Source: ZC4RG30 sp963726085 (GTDB lineage Bacteria > Pseudomonadota > Gammaproteobacteria > Steroidobacterales > Steroidobacteraceae). Taken from it: 64,000 nucleotides of DNA. The translations under genes were made by a program, and so were the position numbers. Shown here piece after piece: positions 1 through 11,827 of this stretch. The stretch is taken from assembly GCA_963726085.1 (NCBI GenBank), contig CAVSAR010000003.1:1-64000 (forward strand), given 5' to 3'. Below the pieces are notes generated by a model. It ran no database searches. It had not been told where the DNA came from and saw nothing but the letters and a program-made list of their open reading frames with translations. Each line of letters begins with the position of its first letter. Within the stretch, counting starts at the first letter, position 1.

Positions 1-573
1 ATACACTTTGCCTGACGCCTTGCCGGGAACGCGTGCTTGTGGTAGGTGGCGGTAACTCCGGGCTCAGATCATGTCCGAAGTTTCACTGCTGGCAGACGCC
101 ACCTGGGTGACCCAAGCGAACCCTCTTCCTTTCCGATGATGTGGATGGTCGGGTGTTGTTTCAACGCGCTACCGAAAGGTGGAAGGCCCAGATGAAGGGG
201 GAACTTCAGACCTGCCCATTGGCGGGCTCGGCGACATCGTGATGATCAATTCGGTCAAGGAGGCCCGGGACCGGGTGCACTACGAACAGTGCGTCCATTC
301 CAAAGCTTTCTTGCTGACGGGTGCGCTGGTCTGGAAACCGGGACGAGGCCATCGACGCCGTAATCTGGTGCACAGGGTTCCGACCCGCGCTGGACCACCT
401 GCGTTCCCTTGGCGTCGGTGGATGTCGACGGACGGGTCGATGTGCGGGACAACCGTTCCACGTCAGAACCTTCGCCTCTGGCTCATCGGTTACGGAGAAT
501 GGACGGAAGCGCATCCGCGACCATCGTTGGCGCCAGCCGCACTGCGCGGAGTGCTGTCGCATCCATCAAGGGG
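1..573 (+). pseudogene. Remnant of an ArsO-like flavin-dependent monooxygenase, 5' end outside the window
   Basis: Pieces of one flavoprotein are readable in order but in different plus-strand frames. A GGGNSG nucleotide-binding loop (about 40-60) is followed by SEVSLLADATWVTQ, then FLSDDVDGRVLFQRATERWKAQ (about 125-195), GGLGDIVMINSVKEARDR (about 222-272), DAVIWCTGFRPALDHLRSLGV (about 355-415), a VDGRVDVRDN segment and finally a SASATIVGASRTARS-like end near 505-565. This order matches pyridine-nucleotide-disulphide/flavin monooxygenases of the kind found in arsenic operons (ArsO). At least four frame changes are needed, and no start is visible because the window opens inside the gene. No ars genes are seen nearby. 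Decay of a transferred gene is the simplest reading; assembly indels could account for some breaks. Confidence 0.6.
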
Positions 574-1036
574 GCCTGACTTGCGGCCCGGGTCAGTCGT
601 CCTCAGCACCCTCTCCTTAGTCGTTCTTTTTGAGGGAACTCAACTGTCGAGCACGGCGCTGCTCCAGAATAATCGTCGCCAGCACAAGGCCGCTGAGAAC
701 TGCCGCGAAGAAGCGACGTCACCCCGTTGCTTTGTGTTGCACGGTCCATTGGAGTCGAACCCCGGGTGACGTCGAGAACCGCGTGATCGCGAAAGTTACT
801 CACGCTTCTCGTGATCCGGAAGAGATCTACACTTCACCGCACGGCGTTCGCGCTGAGAAGTAGACGATGCGCGTTGCCGTGCAAGCCGGACGATTTTCAT
901 TCGGGAAACGCTGTTGTTGAGCATCACATCGCTCACACTAGATCGCACAAATAAAGCCAGAGGATTCGGATCCCTGACAATCGTCCCGTTTCAGCTTGCG
1001 AAAGCTTTTAATCTTATTGATTTTGGAGGGAAAATT
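574..1036. other. Gene-free stretch between the arsO remnant and tRNA-Ser
   Basis: No open frame here has coding character or recognisable protein similarity. It holds an 11-bp perfect inverted repeat (714-724 and 764-774). It also holds a weak 5-bp hairpin around 992-1007 followed by a T-rich run on the plus strand, which could be a poor terminator. Otherwise I see nothing. Confidence 0.6.
714..774. repeat. 11-bp perfect inverted repeat with 39-nt spacer
   Basis: CGACGTCACCC at 714-724 is exactly complementary to GGGTGACGTCG at 764-774. The arms flank a 39-nt non-coding spacer. No transposase or target duplication is visible, so its role is unknown. Confidence 0.6.
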
Positions 1037-1127
1037 TGGCGGAGAGTGAGGGATTCGAACCCTCGAAGGGCTTTTGACCCTTACACCCTTAGCAGGGGTG
1101 CGCCTTCGACCACTCGGCCAACTCTCC
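1037..1127 (-). tRNA. tRNA-Ser (anticodon GCU)
   Basis: On the minus strand the sequence folds as a class II tRNA of about 91 nt. A 7-bp acceptor stem GGAGAGT/ACTCTCC runs from 1127 down, with an encoded CCA at 1037-1039. The T arm contains GGTTCGAATCC. The anticodon stem CACCC/GGGTG encloses the loop CTGCTAA, giving anticodon GCU (1091-1093), which reads AGC/AGU. A long variable arm follows, as expected for serine. Its position just downstream of csrA matches the alaS-csrA-tRNA-Ser order of gammaproteobacteria. Confidence 0.96.
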
Positions 1128-1252
1128 CACGCACTAAAGCGCAAGGAAAACCCGGCGCCTGCCTTTAGGACAGCCGCGGGATGATACTGACCGGGTGGCG
1201 GTGGGTAAAGGCGAGGGCCCGCGAGGGGGGCCTGACGCCCTTGGCAGCAGAT

Positions 1253-1441
1253 TCAGGCCGTTGCGGCCGATTCCTGTTGCTCGTTCTTGATTCTTTCGAA
1301 GATCTCTTCGCGGTGGACGGAAATGCTCTTGGGGGCATTGACGCCGATACGCACCTGGTTTCCCTTGACGCCGAGCACAGTGACCGTGACTTCCTCGCCG
1401 ATCATGACGGCTTCCCCGACTCGTCTCGTAAGAATCAACAT
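1253..1441 (-). CDS. csrA: Carbon storage regulator CsrA
   Basis: A 62-residue RNA-binding translational regulator of the CsrA/RsmA family. It binds GGA motifs in mRNA leaders as a homodimer and controls central carbon metabolism, motility and biofilm traits. The whole protein matches the family: it begins MLILTRRVGE, carries the GEEVTVTVLGVKGNQVRIGV core and ends with the IFERIKNEQ helix. The ATG at 1441 is preceded by AAGGAG (1453-1458) at an 11-nt spacing. The GGA inside this ribosome-binding site could serve for self-control, which is an inference. It lies between alaS upstream and tRNA-Ser downstream on the same strand. Confidence 0.97.
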   Translation of the reverse strand: MLILTRRVGEAVMIGEEVTVTVLGVKGNQVRIGVNAPKSISVHREEIFERIKNEQQESAATA

Positions 1442-1554
1442 GATTATCTACGCTCCTTCGTTAGTGCGCGAGCATCATGCGACCAGAAAACCCCTGCACA
1501 AATCGGAGAAACCCTTATCTGGGATCCCGTCGTTAAATGAGAAACGGAATTAGT

Positions 1555-4171
<2,617 letters not shown>

Positions 4172-4175
<4 letters not shown>

Positions 4176-4699
4176 GAATCGTCGTCGATGCTGGTTTCGG
4201 CACTATCGGGGTCGTCGGCCCCGGAACTGCCCAGAGCGCTGGCGATATGATCCTTGGAAAAGCCCCGATATTGCAAAAAACGCATCTGCCGGGCTCGGCC
4301 CGGCCAGTCTTTCGGGACACGGGCCCCGAATTTGCGGCGACGAACGTCTGACGCCAGCAGCATCCAGTCCGGTGCGGTGTCGAGCGCCGCGGCCACCGCT
4401 TCGGCAGACAGGCCTGCCTCATTCAGGGCATGGCGCACGCGCTGCGGGCCCTGCCCCCGCCCGGTAAGCATGCGCACCAGGGCCTCGGCGTAGCGCACAT
4501 CGTCGAGCAGGCGTTCTTCCTGCAGCTCCGCAACGGTGGCGGCGACAATGGCGGCGTCATAGCCCTTGCGGACCAGGGCCGCAGCGGCTTCCCCGGTCGA
4601 ATATTCACGCCTCGCCACGAGTCGAAGCGCCGCAGCGCGGACAGCATTGGGATCTGAGGCGCGGTGTTCATCCACACCAGTGCGACGCCCCATGCTCAC
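4172..4699 (-). CDS. recX: RecA regulatory protein RecX
   Basis: A 175-residue all-helical protein with the three-helix repeats of the RecX family (AALRLVARREYSTGEAAAALVRKGY near residues 20-50, and a C-terminal RARQMRFLQYRGFSKDHIASAL repeat). RecX binds RecA filaments and limits strand exchange. It lies 16 bp downstream of recA on the same strand and overlaps the alaS start by 4 bp, so it should be transcribed from the LexA-controlled recA promoter. The frame opens at a GTG at 4699; an in-frame ATG at 4693 is an alternative start two codons later. The acidic C-terminus (DDPDSAETSIDDDS) is not widely conserved. Confidence 0.93.
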
Positions 4700-4715
4700 G
4701 CTGCGCGGCCGGGGC

Positions 4716-5744
<1,029 letters not shown>

Positions 5745-5798
5745 GCTGGCGTGACCTCTTTGGTACCTGGGACTAATGCATTGGATACTGCCACAGCG

Positions 5799-5818
5799 TA
5801 CTGTATATGTATACAGTC
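5799..5818 (-). promoter_or_regulatory. LexA (SOS) box upstream of recA
   Basis: The core CTGTATATGTATACAG at 5801-5816 matches the gammaproteobacterial LexA operator CTG-N10-CAG with its AT-rich centre; only one central base departs from a perfect palindrome. It sits 55-75 bp upstream of the recA start in the 115-bp gap to pncC, so repression of recA(-recX-alaS) by LexA is expected. Confidence 0.93.
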
Positions 5819-5859
5819 TTTTGTATGGCGTTTGAGCAGAAATGCCCCCGCAGGGTCCG

Positions 5860-6357
5860 CTAGGCTGTCACCAGCAGCACCAGGGCCAGCGCCGCCGACT
5901 GTCGTCGCACCGCATCCCTGTCGCCGGAGAACTGGCGACTCCAGGCACGAGTCGTGCCCCCCGATTTGCCGTTCGCCAGCGCAAACCAGACGCTGCCTAC
6001 TGGGTGCGCGGTAGTACCTCCGTCTGGTCCCGCCACGCCACTGACAGCTACGGCGAGGTCAGCGCCACTGCGCGCCAGGGCCCCGGCGGCCATTTCCCTC
6101 ACTGTCTGCTCGCTGACCGCCCCAAACGCCTGCAGCGTCGCAGCGGACACGGCAAGGTCACGCTGCTTTGAAGAGTTGGAATAGGTGACGTAGCCACAGT
6201 CGAACCACTGCGAGCTGCCCGGCACGTCGGTGAGTAATTTGGCCACCAAGCCACCAGTGCAGGACTCGGCGGTCGCCACGCGCAGCCCCCGTTGCAGCAG
6301 GGTTCCACCGACCTGCGCCGCAATACTTGCCAGCACCGGATCATTAGGGGCGCTCAA
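5860..6357 (-). CDS. pncC: Nicotinamide-nucleotide amidohydrolase (CinA C-terminal domain family)
   Basis: A 165-residue stand-alone CinA C-terminal domain. PncC deamidates nicotinamide mononucleotide to nicotinate mononucleotide in pyridine-nucleotide recycling. Family landmarks are TAESCTGGLVAKLLTDVPGSS (residues about 28-49) with the catalytic serine region, the YVTYSNSSKQRDLAV segment, and GADLAVAVSGVAGPDGGTTAHPVGSVWFAL near residues 97-127. The frame opens with TTG at 6357. It lies upstream of recA on the same strand, the usual cinA-recA neighbourhood, but the LexA box and gap suggest that recA has its own promoter. Confidence 0.93.
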   Translation of the reverse strand: MSAPNDPVLASIAAQVGGTLLQRGLRVATAESCTGGLVAKLLTDVPGSSQWFDCGYVTYSNSSKQRDLAVSAATLQAFGAVSEQTVREMAAGALARSGADLAVAVSGVAGPDGGTTAHPVGSVWFALANGKSGGTTRAWSRQFSGDRDAVRRQSAALALVLLVTA

Positions 6358-6381
6358 TTCAGGAGAGCCCCATCTGCTGGC

Positions 6382-7671
6382 CTAATGTCCTGCGGCCCGG
6401 GCCCGCTTTTCCTGCTGGCGACCCAGTGCCAGGGACAACACGAACCACCCGCCAGCCATCACCGCCGCCAACCCTGCCAGTATCGGCTGCACGGCAAGGA
6501 ACTTTGCTAGCCCGGTGTACAGGAACGCATTGACGAAATCGGCGCCGCGGAAAGTCGCGCCGTCCACGATGTTCTTGGCCTTGAACTTCTCTTCACGGCT
6601 GACTACGGGCCACAGCGATTCGCGTGCCACGTTGGCAATGCCAAAATTGGCCGCACGCTGGCAGGCCTGGAATGCGGCCACCACGAACAACGCGGAAGTG
6701 AACATCAGCGAAACGAACCCCATCACGAATACCGCCGGCAGGATGGCCAGAGACTTTCCGCTGCCAATCTTCTTGATGATGCGTCCGGTACCCAGCAGCT
6801 GCACGATCAGCGACAGGATGCCCACCCACTTGGCGATATCGGAGAAGATCTTGGTCCGCTCCTTCATGTCGGCGGTGTACGACGCCACGATATGCGCCTG
6901 CGTGAGGTACAGGAAAGTGCCCAGCAGTGACAGCAGGAAGACCCACAGCGCAATGCTGCGCAGATAGGGGGACTTGAACACCAGACCGAAGCCGTCGAAC
7001 ACCCCACCGCCGACCGGCTTTTTTTCGCGGCCCGCGCTGGCGGCGACGAAGTCCGGATTGGCTGCGGCAAGCTCGGCCGCTGCCGGCTCCAGCCGGTTTG
7101 CGCAAAGAACGGCGCCAATCAGCAGCGCGCTGGCCACCAGTAGCAGATTGGCCACGCCGATGGGTCCCACCAACTGTTTGTTGAGGACCGGCCCCAGGAT
7201 CGTGCCCAGTGAACCGCCCGCCGCAATGAAGCCGAACAGGCGTTTGCCCTGCTCGGAGGAGTAAAGATCGGCCATGAACGTCCAGAAGATGGACACCGTG
7301 AACACGGAGAACACGGTGATCCAGACGAAGAAGGCCTTGGCCACCGCGCCCGGGGCAACATCGGACTTCAGCAGGAACCAGAACACCAGGATGTTGGCGA
7401 CCAGGAACAGGTAGGTCACCGGCACGAAGCGCTGGCGCGGCAAGCGCGCGGCGATGCTTGCCTGAAGCGGCGCGGTGATCAGCGACACCACAAACGTCCC
7501 CAGGAACAGCCACGGCAGATCCTGCGCGCCGCCGCGGATGCCGAAGGCATCGCGCAAGGGCAGCAGCATGTAATACGTGGACATCAGGAAGAAGAAGTAA
7601 GCGAAGGACCAAAACAGCGCCTTCCCTTCCCCCGACTTTGCGTCTACCAACTTCTTTATGAGTTTTTCCAT
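6382..7671 (-). CDS. NTT/MFS-type membrane transporter (ATP/ADP translocase-like)
   Basis: A 429-residue polytopic protein with about 12 predicted membrane segments. The N-terminus (YFFFLMSTYYMLLPLRDAFGI) and TFMADLYSSEQGKRLFGFIAAGGSLG resemble bacterial Npt1/Npt2 family proteins related to TLC ATP/ADP translocases, usually annotated as MFS transporters in free-living proteobacteria. The substrate is unknown; nucleotide exchange should not be assumed outside intracellular bacteria. I start at the ATG at 7671 because the 31 codons upstream are Arg-rich and unlike a transporter N-terminus. It ends 24 bp before pncC on the same strand. Confidence 0.8.
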   Translation of the reverse strand: MEKLIKKLVDAKSGEGKALFWSFAYFFFLMSTYYMLLPLRDAFGIRGGAQDLPWLFLGTFVVSLITAPLQASIAARLPRQRFVPVTYLFLVANILVFWFLLKSDVAPGAVAKAFFVWITVFSVFTVSIFWTFMADLYSSEQGKRLFGFIAAGGSLGTILGPVLNKQLVGPIGVANLLLVASALLIGAVLCANRLEPAAAELAAANPDFVAASAGREKKPVGGGVFDGFGLVFKSPYLRSIALWVFLLSLLGTFLYLTQAHIVASYTADMKERTKIFSDIAKWVGILSLIVQLLGTGRIIKKIGSGKSLAILPAVFVMGFVSLMFTSALFVVAAFQACQRAANFGIANVARESLWPVVSREEKFKAKNIVDGATFRGADFVNAFLYTGLAKFLAVQPILAGLAAVMAGGWFVLSLALGRQQEKRARAAGH

Positions 7672-7731
7672 CGGGCGAGCATAGCCGCGGCGCGCCAGCC
7701 GGCGCCACCTTTTCGCCTGCCTGTTGACAGC

Positions 7732-7756
7732 GAGTACTCTGTATGACAGAGTACTC
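7732..7756 (+). promoter_or_regulatory. Perfect 10-bp palindrome, probable operator of the membrane protein/HTH pair
   Basis: GAGTACTCTG (7732-7741) and CAGAGTACTC (7747-7756) form a perfect inverted repeat around the 5-nt spacer TATGA. It begins 2 bp after a TTGACA hexamer (7724-7729) and ends 43 bp before the start of the membrane protein. A dimeric winged-helix regulator encoded two genes downstream (8356-8670) is the obvious candidate to bind here. Autoregulation is inferred from position and symmetry. Confidence 0.7.
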
Positions 7757-7799
7757 TTAACCAAAGGTCGGCGGCAGTCGCTACACAGGAGTCAACGAC

Positions 7800-8354
7800 A
7801 TGGTACTTACCACCCAACAGGCCAGCGAAACCCTTAGTGAAGTGGCCGCTGCGCAGCGCAAGGCGTCGGTTCTGCAGGGTTACGCCAAGAGCGCGCCGCA
7901 TTTCTTCCTCTGGGGCCTGGTCTGGGCCGTCGGTTATGCCGGCACTGAGCTCTACCCCACCCTGGTCGGTCCCCTCTGGCTGGTGCTCGATATCATCGGC
8001 ATCGCCGGCAGCTTCCTGCTCTCCCGCGCCGCCGCTGCCCCTGAGGTTCGCGTGCAGCGCTCCGCCAACTTCCTGGTGATGGCGCTGGCGATCACCACGT
8101 TCATGGGCGCGACCTACTACGTCATGCGGCCGCATACCAGCGCCCAGTACGGGGCCTTCCCGCCGCTGATCCTGGCATTCGTCTACACCATCGTCGGCAT
8201 GCGCGCCGGTACCCGCTGGGTCGTTATTGGCACGGCGCTATGGCTACTTACGGTGGTCGGATACGCGCTGGTTCGCGAACACTTCATGGTGTGGATGGCG
8301 TTTGTCGGCGGTGGTGCACTGCTGCTGACCGGCGTCTGGATGCGGCGGGTCTGA
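7800..8354 (+). CDS. Hypothetical integral membrane protein paired with an HTH regulator
   Basis: A 184-residue protein, mostly hydrophobic after a short N-terminal soluble segment (LTTQQASETLSEVAAAQRKASVL). Five or six membrane spans can be traced between residues about 38 and 180 (for example FFLWGLVWAVGYAGTELY and WVVIGTALWLLTVVGYALV). I do not recognise a characterised family. The ATG at 7800 has AGGAG (7787-7791). The next gene, a winged-helix regulator, begins 1 bp after its stop, so the two form one transcription unit behind the palindrome at 7732-7756. A role in sensing or in an envelope function under that regulator is plausible but unproven. Confidence 0.85.
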   Translation: MVLTTQQASETLSEVAAAQRKASVLQGYAKSAPHFFLWGLVWAVGYAGTELYPTLVGPLWLVLDIIGIAGSFLLSRAAAAPEVRVQRSANFLVMALAITTFMGATYYVMRPHTSAQYGAFPPLILAFVYTIVGMRAGTRWVVIGTALWLLTVVGYALVREHFMVWMAFVGGGALLLTGVWMRRV

Positions 8355-8355
8355 C

Positions 8356-8670
8356 ATGGCAGCCGAACTCAATGAACTGATCCACCAGCCCCTGCGCCTT
8401 CAGATCATGGCCACCCTGGCCGCCCTGCCGTTGCGCGAGCCCATCGAGTTCACGCGACTGCGTGCCATCACCGAGGCCACGGACGGCAATCTGGGCACGC
8501 ACCTGGCGTCGCTGGAAAAGGCCGGCTACGTGAAGGTCGAGAAGGACTTCGTGGGCAAGAAGCCGCGCACGCGCGTTGCCATGAGTCCTGCCGGGCGCCG
8601 CGCGTTCCAGCAGCACATCGCGTTCCTGCAGGAACTGATAGAAAACGCGGGCGGCAAGGGCAGCGAATAA
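8356..8670 (+). CDS. Winged-helix transcriptional regulator (HTH_27/MarR-like)
   Basis: A 104-residue protein that is essentially one winged-helix domain. LNELIHQPLRLQIMATLAALP is the opening helix pair, FTRLRAITEATDGNLGTHLASLEKAGYVKVEK the recognition helix region, and FVGKKPRTRVAMSPAGRRAFQQHIAFL the wing and dimerisation helix. This is the pattern of the small PF13601-type regulators. Encoded directly behind the membrane protein at 7800-8354 and probably translated from the same mRNA. The perfect palindrome upstream of the pair is its likely operator. Its stop codon abuts the stop of the convergent TIR gene. Confidence 0.88.
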   Translation: MAAELNELIHQPLRLQIMATLAALPLREPIEFTRLRAITEATDGNLGTHLASLEKAGYVKVEKDFVGKKPRTRVAMSPAGRRAFQQHIAFLQELIENAGGKGSE

Positions 8671-10739
8671 TCAGTGGCAGGTAAGCTTCGTGCCCTGCAG
8701 GTCGCAGTTGTCGGGCGGGCCGTATTTCTGCCAGAACGCCATCAGTCCCAGGCGCGTGGTAAACGCCTGGAATCGCGGGTCCTGGCGAAACGCACTCATT
8801 TCCGGCGTCCACAGCCATGCCCAGGCGTTGGTGGGACTCTGGTCTTTGAATTGCAGCGCGCAACTGTTCGGCCAGGTCGTAGGCAGGATCCAGCGCACCG
8901 AGCTTGCGAGTACCAGTTCATGCTCCACACCTTCATTACCCAATCCTCGGGGCCGAGCCTGGAATTGAGCTTCTGCAATCCGGCGATGGCTGCCGGCCTG
9001 CGCTCGGAATCTCCCATTGCCGTATAGACCAGGCGTGACGACGTCGTCGCCACCAACAGCTCGCAAGCCAGGGGGCAGCACCGAGACCATAAGGTCGGCG
9101 GCCTCGCTGTAGCGGCCAGCGCGCGCCGCGATATCTGCATAGAGCTGCTTTGAGCGTCGACCGGCGGTGTCCACGCCGAGCAACCCTGCGGCATCTGCGT
9201 ATTTGACCGCGTCCGCGTCGCGCCCTGCGGCCGCACTGGCCATTCCGAACTGCAAGGTGATTGCAGCTGAAGCCGGCGCCAGGCGTTGCGCCTCGGCGTT
9301 CTCCATCAAGACTCTATGCAGCTGGCCCGTCGGCCACAGCACCGAAAGCACATAGAAGTTGTGGATCGAGGGATCCTTTGAATTGGGTGGCAGCGTCCTG
9401 AATATTTCCTCGGCGGCCCCCCAGTTGCGGCGCTTGGCCTCGACACCGGCAAACACCACGGCCTTGGCCGTATCGGCAAGGCTCGGGATCAAGCTCGACT
9501 GCCTTGCGGCCATCACGTTCGACATCGGCAAGCGGCTCTCCGTGCAACCCACGCGCGTTGGCCAGGGCCAGGTAGGCCAGGGCAAACCCCGGGTCACGCG
9601 CGATGGCCTTTTGCCAGGCATCGATTGCATTGACGAGCGGAAGGGTCGGAATTGCGATTGATGGACGCGACTGCCCTGCAGGTACAGCCCGTAGGCCTCG
9701 ACGTCCTTGGTCGGCCGGGCCTGCGATTCGACATCCGGCAGGTCCGCGTTCATCGTGGTCTTGAACGCAGCGACGATCTCGCGGGCCAGGTCGTCCTGCA
9801 GCTTGAACAAATCCGAGGACTTTTGGGTGTAGGTCTCGGACCAGAGGTGACGGTCGGTCTGTGCGTCGATCAGCTGCGCGGTGACGCGAATGGTCTCCCC
9901 GGCGCTGCGCACGCTACCCTCGAGAATGGTGGCGACATTGAGATCCTTGGCGATCTGCTTGAGGTCGGTGTTGCGGCCCTTGTAGGCAAACGATGAGGTG
10001 CGCGAAGGCACGCTGAGTCCAGGCACCTTGACCAGCACGTTGATCAGTTCCTCGGCCATGCCGTCGCCAAGGTAGTCCTTGCTGGCATCGCCGGTGAGGT
10101 TGGCAAAAGGCATGACTGCCACCGAGGCGCGAGCCGTTGACGCGGGCCTGCTGGAAGCGGTCGGCACCGAGGGCGTCACGGGCGCGTGATGCTCGCTGCC
10201 CGGGCGCGTGACCAGCCACACGACACCGACGGTGCCCAGGATGGCTACTACAATGATGCCCAGCACCTTGGCGCTGATGCTGCGGCTGCCGACTGGCCTC
10301 GGGTCAGCCTGGCGCCACTCGCGACTGCGTCCGCGAACCGGCTGCGTCCTTTGTGGACAAACCGGCGCACGTCAGCGACGTAGGCCTGCCACACCGGATC
10401 GTTGGCATCGCCCTTCCATTTCGAGAGATCCGCTGTGTGCGTGAGCTCGAACATGACCGGCCGCTGGCAGTCCTCGATCATCACCGGCACCAGGGTCTTG
10501 TTGCGATCCGCCGTGGTGGCTTCGGCGCGGACCCAGCGTGAGTCCACGGATGTCTTGGACCACAGGACCACTACCGCCCTGGCCTCGCGCAGTGCCTTCT
10601 CGGTGACCTGGTCATAGGCCTCGCCGGAATGCAGCGTCGCATCCCACCAGACGTCGAATCCCTCGCGTTCCAGTCCCTGGGCAAACCGTCGGGCGGTTGC
10701 CTGGTCTTCGCGGCTATAGGACAGGAATATGTCTGGCAA
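8671..10739 (-). CDS. TIR domain - membrane helix - FlgO/TolB-like - TPR protein, frame broken several times
   Basis: The N-terminus from 10739 (TTG) is a TIR domain: DIFLSYSREDQATARRFAQGL, DVWWDATLHSGEAYDQV, VVVLWSKTSVDSRWVRAEAT. The WxxxE-type motif WVRAE holds the glutamate that is catalytic in NAD-cleaving TIR domains. Then come a basic linker (KGRSRFADAVASG), a membrane helix (GIIVVAILGTVGVVWLV, near 10220-10270), a FlgO/TolB N-terminal-like domain (VAVMPFANLTGDASKDYLGDGMAEELINVL...ILEGSVR...IDAQTDRHLWSETY, about 10120-9780) and TPR-like repeats to the end. Together this would be about 690 residues. Frame changes are needed near 10265, 9640, 9500, 9050 and 8900. In other bacteria the same architecture is encoded by one gene of unknown role. 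It stands alone, divergent from the ATP-grasp gene. Confidence 0.7.
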
Positions 10740-10842
10740 ACAGGCCCCACGACGTAGCGAAAGGGTGGCCGGGGGATTCTATGTCAGTGCAGTGCCCAGC
10801 TGGGAGCGGATTTCGGGCGTGTGATAACTTCCCTCGCCAACA

Positions 10843-11827
10843 ATGCTGCACTTCCTCGTCACTGCCGATCATGGCTACACACTGCAGGAGTACTTCTCGC
10901 AGTGGGGTGCGCACCTGTCGGGTGAGGCGAGCATTTGGCATTACGAATCGCGACCTTGGAAGCGGGAGCCGCAACCCGGGCGCTTGGATCTTTACGGACA
11001 TCGAACGGCTGCGCAGCGACGAATTGCGTGCCGCCTGCGACCTTGCCCAGCGGCTGGCGCCGATCCGTCACGGTGGCGGGTACTCAATGATCCGCGGCGC
11101 GTCTTGCTGCGCTATGCACTGTTGCGCGATCTAGCCGGCGCTGGGATCAACGACTTTCGCGTCTTTCGATTGCCCGAGCATGCCAGATGATGCGCGCTAT
11201 CCGATGTTTCTCCGCGGCGAGAATGATCACCAGGGCGCGGTGACCGGGCTGCTGCACGATGCGCAGCAGGTGCGCGACGGGCTGCCGCGACCTGTCCGGC
11301 AAGGAGCAAGCTGCTCGCGGTCGAGTACCTGCCGTATCGGCGCGAGGATGGCCTGTTCGTCAAGTTCTCGATGATGCGTATCGGCGACCAACTGGTCCCG
11401 CGCCACGTGTTGTTCAGCCACGAGTGGGTGGTAAAGGATCCGGACATGCTCGAAGAGCAGCTGATGCAGGAGGAAGACCGCTTCATCAGGGAATCCACCG
11501 CATCGGCAGGCGGTGCAGCAGGTCTTCCAGCGCGCCGGCATCGACTACGGGCGCATTGACTACACGGTGGCCAACGGTCGCATCCAGGTATTTGAGATCA
11601 ATACCAATCCGGTCGTGCTGCAGGGTGTCGCGAAATTGTCACCGCGGCGCTGGGCCAGCCAGGTCACTTCGGCCCGGCAAGTAAATGACGCCCTGGGCAA
11701 GCTGGCTGCCGGACTGCCCGTCGCGGATCCGGTCCGGGTGGCCGCCGATCGTCGCCAGCATCGCCAGCGCATGCGCGCCCACTATCTATTGCGACGGCTG
11801 GGAATGCGGCCGCGCGCGCGCGTATGA
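10843..11827 (+). CDS. ATP-grasp-like protein of unknown function, frame broken several times
   Basis: The start MLHFLVTADHGYTLQEYF is at the ATG 10843. Correct-frame segments then follow in different frames: AWIFTDIERLRSDELRAACDLAQRL (about 10978-11055), LNDPRRVLLRYALLRDLAGAGINDFRVF (about 11085-11170), DARYPMFLRGENDHQGAVTGLLHDAQQVRDGL (about 11185-11285), LLAVEYLPYRREDGLFVKFSMMRIGDQLVPRHVLFSHEWVV, and AGIDYGRIDYTVANGRIQVFEINTNPVV (about 11537-11620). The last segment is the metal/ATP-binding end of an ATP-grasp fold (D..RIDY...G...FEINTNP). The family usually ligates a carboxylate to an amine or thiol, but the substrate here is unknown. It overlaps the methyltransferase start by 4 bp. At least five indels separate the segments. 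Confidence 0.65.

Noticed and set aside
179..769. A 196-codon open frame at the left end as an intact gene
   Set aside because: Only short parts (GGLGDIVMINSVKEARDR) match the ArsO-like protein; the rest of the frame is out of register with the recognisable segments.
992..1007. Terminator for tRNA-Ser
   Set aside because: The weak 5-bp hairpin is followed by a T-run only on the plus strand, opposite to tRNA transcription.
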